Assembly: GCF_020422885.1 (NCBI RefSeq)
Contig: NZ_CP084622.1
Span: 1,040,001-1,104,000, forward strand
Reading direction: 5' to 3'
From: Mesobacillus sp. S13
GTDB lineage: Bacteria; Bacillota; Bacilli; Bacillales; Cytobacillaceae
DNA: 64,000 bases
The notes under the pieces were generated by a model that was not told the DNA's origin, searched no databases, and saw only the letters and a list, made by a program, of their open reading frames with translations. The position numbers and the translations under genes were made by a program. Shown here piece by piece: positions 58,199-64,000 of this stretch (positions are counted from its first letter, which is position 1; each line of letters starts with the position of its first letter).

Positions 58199-59184
58199 TA
58201 CCCTTCTCCAGGAAGGAATTCCAATTTCTTTCGTAGTTTTTCCTCACTGTAAATCCAGCCGGTGTAGGAGCTGAGAATGTCCAGGTCCTTGCTCAGGTTC
58301 ACGACAGCGACAAATGGATAGTGTCCGTTGCTGCGATAGCGCAGATCAATGAACCTTACTTCATAGTATTCATCGTATTCATCGCATTCCCAGCGGTACA
58401 CTGGTGAGAAGGACAGGAACGCCGACAGGTTCTTGTCTTTTTTTGCTGCTTCAAGCACTGGAGTTTCGGGCACTGGTACGCGATTGAATTGATCGAGGAT
58501 CCTCACATGGTGCTTGTGTCCCCGGCCGACAAAGAACTGGTGTTTGTTCATGACTGCGACCCGCCAATGGTTGAATTTCATGGTGGGGGCAATGATGATA
58601 TCTGTTGCATCCGGAACAATATTCTCAACGGCCCTTCGGATGCGGAACTTCATAATAAAGCGATAAATGTAATAGAACACCAGGATGCCATAAATCGTCA
58701 AGAAGGTATATCCAGGGTGATAGCCAAATGCCCAGAGGAACAAACCAACGACATGAATCGCAAAAATAATCGGGTCAAATGTGTTGATCACCCCGAGGGC
58801 GACCCATTTCGACGAAAAAGGACGCAATGCCTGTGTCCCATATGCATTGAAAATGTCGACAAAAACATGAAGGAAAACAGCTATAAATGTCCAAATCCAT
58901 AAATGCAGCAAATTTGCTTCTGGGTAGAAAAAGTAGATTGTCCCAGAAATAAGCAGCGGCCACAGGAGCACTGCTGGAATCGAATGGGTAATGCCCCGGT
59001 GGTTCCGTATATAAACAGCGTTATTCCTTAATTTCAATACAGTATCTATATCAGGGATTTGCGAACCGACAAGTGTAGCAATTAAAACACTTGAGGCAGT
59101 GGCGGTGCTTTCGCTGACAGCAGGGTCAAGCGTAGCCAACCCGCCCAGAGCGAATCCCATCACAACATGAGTTCCTGTATCCAC
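58198..59184 (-). CDS. yfhP: YfhP-type membrane metal-dependent hydrolase (DUF457)
   Basis: A 328-residue protein with an N-terminal membrane domain of four to five helices that carries conserved polar residues: THVVMGFALGG at the start, GSQIPDIDTVL (Asp pair), RNHRGITHS (His pair) and HVFVDIFNAYGTQ (His/Asp). This is the YdjM/DUF457 metal-dependent hydrolase pattern. A soluble C-terminus of about 130 residues follows. It matches B. subtilis YfhP in size and position next to mutY. The substrate is unknown. The start is preceded by AAGGAGG on the minus strand. Confidence 0.88.
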   Translation of the reverse strand: MDTGTHVVMGFALGGLATLDPAVSESTATASSVLIATLVGSQIPDIDTVLKLRNNAVYIRNHRGITHSIPAVLLWPLLISGTIYFFYPEANLLHLWIWTFIAVFLHVFVDIFNAYGTQALRPFSSKWVALGVINTFDPIIFAIHVVGLFLWAFGYHPGYTFLTIYGILVFYYIYRFIMKFRIRRAVENIVPDATDIIIAPTMKFNHWRVAVMNKHQFFVGRGHKHHVRILDQFNRVPVPETPVLEAAKKDKNLSAFLSFSPVYRWECDEYDEYYEVRFIDLRYRSNGHYPFVAVVNLSKDLDILSSYTGWIYSEEKLRKKLEFLPGEG

Positions 59185-59237
59185 GGAAACAGCCTCCTTT
59201 TATAAAGATTCATGTTACTCGTAACCAGAGTCTGGGA

Positions 59238-59627
59238 GTGAAAAGTCCTTGTCACAAAGCGAATAATAGTTTACTTTTAAAGGGCTGTATCAATCAGTCC
59301 CTTCACGAATTTGCAAAGGAGCTGAATAAATTGATTCAGATGATCGTCCAGTACGAAGTGAAGCAGAATCTGCTTAGCCAATACCAAGAAACAATTGATA
59401 AGATTTCGACCATGCTTCCTGACTTTGAAGCTGATATGTTTTCGTGCAGCCAGTCGGAAGAACGGAATATCTTTGTTGAATCATTCTATGTCCCGACTGA
59501 AGCCCATTACCACGCCCTGAAAAAAATGCGGTTATCCCGGAATCATTCCGTATTTGGAATCCTAGAAGACTTTGTTCCGGGCGGATTGGAACGAATGGGT
59601 TTCCTGGCGATTAAGCAGAAGCGTTAA
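59238..59627 (+). CDS. Hypothetical protein between yfhP and mutY
   Basis: The frame starts at GTG 59238, after CTGGGA, or possibly at TTG 59250, giving 125-129 residues. It has a helical, polar N-terminal half (SLHEFAKELNKLIQMIVQYE) and a C-terminal half with SFYVPTEAHYHALKKMRLSR and GILEDFVPGGLERMGFLAIK. There is no membrane segment or signal peptide. I do not recognise the family and recall no counterpart at this place in B. subtilis. It is on the same strand as mutY, 48 bases upstream, and may be co-transcribed with it. Confidence 0.65.
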   Translation: MKSPCHKANNSLLLKGCINQSLHEFAKELNKLIQMIVQYEVKQNLLSQYQETIDKISTMLPDFEADMFSCSQSEERNIFVESFYVPTEAHYHALKKMRLSRNHSVFGILEDFVPGGLERMGFLAIKQKR

Positions 59628-59675
59628 TATTATATTCCCAAATTTCCGGAAAGTTTAACACCTGGAGGAACAAAA

Positions 59676-60782
59676 GTGGCAACTGAGATCAAGAAATGTA
59701 TAGATAAAATGGATATAAAATCCTTTCAGGATGACTTGATTGGATGGTTTGAAAACGAGCAGCGTGAACTGCCATGGAGAAAGGATCAGGATCCTTACAA
59801 AGTGTGGGTATCAGAAATAATGCTCCAGCAAACTAGAGTAGATACTGTCATCCCTTATTTTAATCGATTTTTGGAAAATTTTCCAACAATAGAGGCACTT
59901 GCTGCCGCTGATGAAGAAAAAGTCCTTAAGGCCTGGGAAGGACTTGGTTATTATTCCCGTGTCCGTAATTTACAATCCGCAGTTCAAGAAGTAAATGAAA
60001 GATATGGCGGAAAAGTACCGGATTCACAGGAAGAGATCTCTGCCTTAAAAGGAGTTGGTCCCTACACAGCCGGTGCAATCCTGAGTATTGCCTATGGAAA
60101 ACCCGAACCGGCGGTAGATGGAAATGTCATGAGGGTATTATCCCGTATCTTATTGATTCGGGAGGACATCGCCAGGCCTGCGTCCCGTAAAATTTTTGAA
60201 GCAGCAGTGAGGGAATTGATCTCCCATGAAAACCCCTCCTATTTCAATCAGGCGCTAATGGAGCTAGGAGCCCTTATCTGCACCCCGACATCTCCATCCT
60301 GCCTGCTCTGTCCGGTCAGGGAACATTGCGAAGCATTCCAAGAGGGAGTGCAGAATGAACTTCCTGTAAAAACAAAAAAGAAAAAGCAGAAAAATGTCCA
60401 GCTTGCTTCCGGGATTTTTAAGGATGAGGGTGGAAGAATCCTAATCCGAAAAAGACCTGGAACAGGCTTGCTGGCAAACTTGTGGGAGTTTCCCACTGTT
60501 GAGCTGAGCCTCGACTTCCAGCGACAGAGGGACCAGTTATCTGAGCACTTTGAAGAGCTTTATGGCTTAACACCTAAGATCAACGAATCAATAGGGGAAA
60601 TCGACCATGTGTTTTCTCATTTGGTATGGAACATACAGGTATTCAGCGGACAATTTACGGGAGAAATCCCCGAGACTCCTCAGTTGAAACTGGTGACTGA
60701 AGAAGAAATTCAGGAATTTGCTTTCCCGGTACCCTACCAAAAAATGCTGAAGCAATATCTAGATTCAAAAAAGGCTGACTAA
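59676..60782 (+). CDS. mutY: A/G-specific adenine DNA glycosylase
   Basis: A 368-residue MutY. It has the catalytic Glu region [17 protein letters not shown] (about 47-63), the helix-hairpin-helix [14 protein letters not shown] (about 127-140) and catalytic Asp in [12 protein letters not shown]. The [4Fe-4S] loop C-x6-C-x2-C-x5-C reads [23 protein letters not shown]-like C-terminal domain starting near residue 245 recognises 8-oxoguanine. It removes adenine mispaired with 8-oxoG. The start is GTG 59676, with GGAGG seven bases upstream. A terminator overlaps its end. Confidence 0.95.
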   Translation: MATEIKKCIDKMDIKSFQDDLIGWFENEQRELPWRKDQDPYKVWVSEIMLQQTRVDTVIPYFNRFLENFPTIEALAAADEEKVLKAWEGLGYYSRVRNLQSAVQEVNERYGGKVPDSQEEISALKGVGPYTAGAILSIAYGKPEPAVDGNVMRVLSRILLIREDIARPASRKIFEAAVRELISHENPSYFNQALMELGALICTPTSPSCLLCPVREHCEAFQEGVQNELPVKTKKKKQKNVQLASGIFKDEGGRILIRKRPGTGLLANLWEFPTVELSLDFQRQRDQLSEHFEELYGLTPKINESIGEIDHVFSHLVWNIQVFSGQFTGEIPETPQLKLVTEEEIQEFAFPVPYQKMLKQYLDSKKAD

Positions 60783-60806
60783 TCATATTTAGATTAGCAG
60801 CCTTTT
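60769..60806. terminator. Bidirectional terminator between mutY and yfhS
   Basis: AAAAGGCTG plus CTAATC pairs with GATTAG plus CAGCCTTTT (one bulge). It includes the mutY stop region and precedes the convergent yfhS stop. Confidence 0.85.
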
Positions 60807-60813
60807 CTGATTA

Positions 60814-61038
60814 TTAATCGTAACTCACTTTCGTTCCATGCGTATAATCGGCTTCTCCGCGGCCTAAACCGCCTCGGCTTTCGATTTCTTCAACAATCTC
60901 TCTGTGAATCGTCTGGCCCTCGGCATTCAGGTATGGCACCATTTGCTGGAGAGAGTGATGGAAAAAGGCCAGCTCGCTATCCTTCCAATCTGTTTTGGGC
61001 ATCATCGATAATTCAGTCATATCACGGCCTACATACAT
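60814..61038 (-). CDS. yfhS: YfhS family protein
   Basis: I place the start at ATG 61038, nine bases after AAAGG, giving 74 residues; an ATG nine bases earlier abuts that site. The protein begins MYVGRDMTELSMMPKTDWKD and contains SELAFFHHSLQQMVPYLNAE and EIVEEIESRGGLGRGEADYT. Size, sequence style and position between mutY and fabL match B. subtilis YfhS (about 74 residues). Function is unknown; it is probably a spore-phase protein. Confidence 0.82.
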   Translation of the reverse strand: MYVGRDMTELSMMPKTDWKDSELAFFHHSLQQMVPYLNAEGQTIHREIVEEIESRGGLGRGEADYTHGTKVSYD

Positions 61039-61214
61039 CGGGATCATCCTTTCATAAAAGTGTTGGTCTACAGAATAGTGTTTTCAGTACGGGGGTTTTT
61101 TATCACAGCTTAAAAATTAGATCCTTGTTGTCATATATACCTGAAAAAGCTAAAATGAAACAAAATTAAGGTTCCGCTTTTTTTAACGCGTAACTAATAG
61201 AAAGGGTTTTTTAG

Positions 61215-61964
<750 letters not shown>

Positions 61965-61998
61965 GAAAAATATTGGGTTGATTTGGTAAAAAAAGTTC

Positions 61999-62028
61999 GG
62001 ATATCTCCCTCCTCGGATGGTTATTCTA
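61999..62028 (+). promoter_or_regulatory. Sigma-G-like promoter of sspE
   Basis: GGATA (61999-62003), 18 bases and TATTCTA (62022-62028) match the forespore sigma-G pattern with one deviation in the -10. The start would be near 62036, about 15 bases before the gene. Confidence 0.55.
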
Positions 62029-62050
62029 TTATTCGTGGAGGTGATATACG

Positions 62051-62242
62051 ATGGCAAAACAACCAAACAAATCTCAAGCTGGAACTAACATTCAAGAAGT
62101 GAGACAACAAAACGCTCAATCTGCTGGTGGCCAAGGTCAGTACGGTACTGAATTCGCGAGCGAAACAAACGCTCAAGAAGTACGCCAGCAAAACCAGCAA
62201 GCTGAAGCTCGCAAAGGCCAAAACTCTGGTCAACAGAGCTAA
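62051..62242 (+). CDS. sspE: Gamma-type small acid-soluble spore protein
   Basis: A 63-residue protein, MAKQPNKSQAGTNIQEVRQQ. Two gamma-SASP repeats are visible (TNIQEVRQQNAQSAGGQGQ and TNAQEVRQQNQQAEARKGQ) separated by the protease cut region YGTEFASE. It is short for SspE (B. subtilis: 84 residues). It serves as an amino acid store that is degraded at germination and does not bind DNA. A very strong GGAGGTGAT site precedes ATG 62051. A sigma-G-like promoter and its own terminator frame it. Confidence 0.96.
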   Translation: MAKQPNKSQAGTNIQEVRQQNAQSAGGQGQYGTEFASETNAQEVRQQNQQAEARKGQNSGQQS

Positions 62243-62256
62243 TATCACCTTTAATG

Positions 62257-62287
62257 AAAGGCACTCTCATTCGCAGAGTGCCTTTTC
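62257..62287 (+). terminator. Terminator of sspE
   Basis: AAAGGCACTCT pairs perfectly with AGAGTGCCTTT around a 7-base loop. Confidence 0.92.
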
Positions 62288-62425
62288 CAATTGAATTCTA
62301 TATTCTGTCTGTCCGGCACTCATCATTCGACAAAGGTTCCGAATCCTCTACATAACTAGTCAAAGGAATTCCATCGTCACCCAAGAATACAATTAGGAGA
62401 TAAATTTTACAGGCGGTGGAAAAGC

Positions 62426-62680
62426 ATGGATAAATTTAACGAATTGGTTTCTTCACAAATGCATACGATGGAAAAGCTTCTTTATCTGCAGTCTGAATTG
62501 GAAAGATGCCAGGAGATTGAAAAGCAGTTGGATGCCCTCAAGCAAAGCGCAGAATTAGAGGAACTTCGCTTGGAAATCGATCTGAAAAAGCAGGACCTGC
62601 AGGAGATCCACCGGATGTTTGAAAAGCAGACGGAGGAAGTCATCCATACGTATCAAGAGCTTGCCGTTTCCTTTCGTTAA
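62426..62680 (+). CDS. ygaB: YgaB family coiled-coil protein
   Basis: An 84-residue protein that is helical and coiled-coil throughout (KLLYLQSELERCQEIEKQLD, then LEELRLEIDLKKQDLQEIHR). It matches YgaB in size and position after sspE. A GGCGGTGG site precedes ATG 62426. Function is unknown. Confidence 0.85.
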   Translation: MDKFNELVSSQMHTMEKLLYLQSELERCQEIEKQLDALKQSAELEELRLEIDLKKQDLQEIHRMFEKQTEEVIHTYQELAVSFR

Positions 62681-62915
62681 GACTCCTCTGTACATTTAAT
62701 AGGAATAAAAAAGTGGATTTTTATAAAAATTCAAGCAAATTTATTGGGCGATCGAGGAAATCGATGGCTCTTTTGTTTTAAATTCTCACGTTAACCGTTA
62801 TAATAATAAAAAAAAGGAATCGTTCTTTGTTGCCTTTTGTCGTTTTGAAGGAAATAGATACATATACATGAATAGGTTGCAAAGTTTCCGGGAAAGGAAA
62901 GTAGGGGAGAAGAAC

Positions 62916-63446
62916 ATGGGCGTACCCACAGAAGGTGAACCGGTCCAAATCCACAGTTATAAGCATAATGGGCACATCCATCGAGTCTGGGAAGAAACTA
63001 CCGTCTTAAAAGGAACGCAAAATCTTGTGATAGGCGGAAATGATCGGACAGTCGTGACTGAGTCAGACGGGAGAACTTGGATTACGAGAGAGCCTGCAAT
63101 CTGTTACTTCCACTCTCAGTTATGGTTTAACGTTATTGGAATGATTCGGGAGGATGGCGTGTATTACTACTGCAATATTAGTTCGCCATTCATCTTTGAT
63201 GGAGAAGCACTGAAATATATTGATTATGATCTCGATATTAAAGTTTTTCCAGATATGACGTTTAATCTGCTGGATGAAGATGAATATGAACGCCATCGCA
63301 AAGAAATGCAGTACCCTGATGTAATCGATAAGATTTTAAAATACAATGTTGAAAAGCTTAAACGCTGGATCAGGCAAAGGAAGGGCCCGTTTGCGCCAGA
63401 TTTCATCGACATTTATTATGAACGGTATTTGACTTATCGTCGTTAA
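62916..63446 (+). CDS. ygaC: Nucleoside tri-/diphosphate phosphatase, DUF402 (YgaC/Ntdp)
   Basis: The start at ATG 62916, after GGGGAGAAG, gives 176 residues, the same as B. subtilis YgaC. A DUF402 fold: [20 protein letters not shown] at the N-terminus, [20 protein letters not shown], then [13 protein letters not shown] (metal-binding Asp cluster) and [20 protein letters not shown]. The S. aureus homologue hydrolyses nucleoside tri- and diphosphates. It lies between ygaB and ygaD, as in B. subtilis. Confidence 0.9.
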   Translation: MGVPTEGEPVQIHSYKHNGHIHRVWEETTVLKGTQNLVIGGNDRTVVTESDGRTWITREPAICYFHSQLWFNVIGMIREDGVYYYCNISSPFIFDGEALKYIDYDLDIKVFPDMTFNLLDEDEYERHRKEMQYPDVIDKILKYNVEKLKRWIRQRKGPFAPDFIDIYYERYLTYRR

Positions 63447-63470
63447 CCATACAGGGTAGACAAGCTTCAG

Positions 63471-63497
63471 CCTGTTGATTCGATTCAACAGGTTTTT
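63471..63497 (+). terminator. Terminator of ygaC
   Basis: CCTGTTGA pairs with TCAACAGG around TTCGAT, followed by five T. Confidence 0.9.
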
Positions 63498-63553
63498 GTA
63501 TGAAATGATAAATTGATTTTCAGTTTTGTAAAACTAGATATGAATTTCTTAAT

Positions 63554-63670
63554 CCAGCTCCAGCGCCTAGCCCCTCGAGACGCTTCGGTCCGTCCAATGA
63601 AGTCAAAGAGCGACTTCACCGGTCGGCCCTCCAGCGCTTGTCGGGGCTGACCAAGGCACTTGCGCTTTTT
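63554..63670. repeat. Dispersed intergenic repeat, copy 2
   Basis: About 117 bases starting CCAGCTCCAGCGCCTAGCCC and ending CCAAGGCACTTGCGCTTTTT. It is collinear with the copy at 18642-18792, lacking that copy's extra ~30-base segment. It lies between ygaC and ygaD, a place where B. subtilis has no such element. Confidence 0.87.
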
Positions 63671-63714
63671 ATTCGTGGACAGCAAGGCAAGGCTCCATAA
63701 GGGGGAACTATAAA

Positions 63715-64000
63715 TTGGGCAGCATCCGCAGATACTTAAAATTCGTCAAACCATATCGGCTGCAAATCATTGGAACAATCTTCATCGGTATTCTTAAATT
63801 CGCCATACCACTGTTGATTCCACTATTAATTAAATTTGTCCTTGATGATGTCATCGGCAGTGACACACTGACCAAGGATGAAAAAATAGATAAACTGCTC
63901 TGGGTAATGGGCATCATGATTGTTGTGTTTGTCGTGCTCAGACCACCTATTGAATACTATCGTCAATATTTTGCTCAGTGGACTGCGAGCAAAATCCTTT
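63715..64000 (+). CDS. ygaD: ABC exporter half-transporter YgaD, N-terminal part
   Basis: An open frame from TTG 63715 (after GGGGG) runs off the right edge after 95 codons. It begins MGSIRRYLKFVKPYRLQIIG and has two membrane helices (IGTIFIGILKFAIPLLIPLL and LWVMGIMIVVFVVLR), the start of an ABC exporter membrane domain. The opening and its place after ygaC match YgaD, a multidrug-type ABC exporter. The ATPase domain lies outside the window. Confidence 0.87.
   Translation, partial: MGSIRRYLKFVKPYRLQIIGTIFIGILKFAIPLLIPLLIKFVLDDVIGSDTLTKDEKIDKLLWVMGIMIVVFVVLRPPIEYYRQYFAQWTASKIL

Overview
The window reads as chromosomal DNA from an aerobic, endospore-forming Bacillaceae (Bacillus sensu lato; the style resembles Mesobacillus/Cytobacillus, but the genus is a guess). 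The right third keeps the Bacillus subtilis yfh-yga gene order: yfhD, yfhE, yfhF, recX, yfhH, sspK, yfhJ, yfhP, mutY, yfhS, fabL, sspE, ygaB, ygaC, ygaD. It carries three small acid-soluble spore protein genes. Nearly every transcription unit ends in a clear intrinsic terminator, ribosome binding sites are strong, and TTG/GTG starts are common. I found no tRNA, rRNA, CRISPR array, prophage or transposase.

Layout. 0-3.5 kb: end of an unknown gene and a large TPR/dynamin-like GTPase. 3.5-7.7 kb: a SAM-I (S-box) riboswitch followed by a sugar-type ABC importer, plausibly for methylthioribose or a related sulfur compound. 7.8-18.6 kb: a lipoprotein serine hydrolase, a broken membrane gene, a FocA/NirC channel, an MFS pump, a VOC protein, a polar amino acid ABC importer, a TetR/metallo-beta-lactamase pair with two operators, a LysM-M14 peptidoglycan peptidase and a small membrane protein. 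18.6-21.8 kb: a secreted M14 peptidase and a YtxG-type protein. 21.9-27.8 kb: a nitrite reductase operon (nirB, nirD, nasF, sirB, sirC) behind an FNR-type site, so the enzyme and its siroheme cofactor are made together. 28-31 kb: two translationally coupled secreted low-complexity proteins, one basic and one extremely acidic.

32-46 kb is a lipid/organic acid catabolic island. A sigma-54 enhancer-binding protein (CBS-PAS-PAS-AAA-Fis) sits between an SDR gene and a six-gene acyl-CoA cluster (ligase, acyl-CoA dehydrogenase, thiolase, ligase, CaiB-type CoA transferase, ligase). Both the SDR gene and the cluster have -24/-12 promoters preceded by the same AGTGTCC/GGACACT inverted repeat, which I infer is the binding site of this activator. 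46-51 kb: an sdpRI-like repressor/immunity pair without its toxin gene, then a heterodimeric ABC exporter (YfiBC-like). 51-54 kb: a KinB-like histidine kinase, an alpha/beta SASP gene and a cluster of DnaA boxes.

The most unusual signal is a set of intergenic repeat patches at eight places. Each patch has its own unrelated unit sequence, but the periods fall into two classes: 20-21 bp or 52-53 bp, close to two and five turns of B-DNA. A second, dispersed ~120-150 bp repeat family occurs two to three times.
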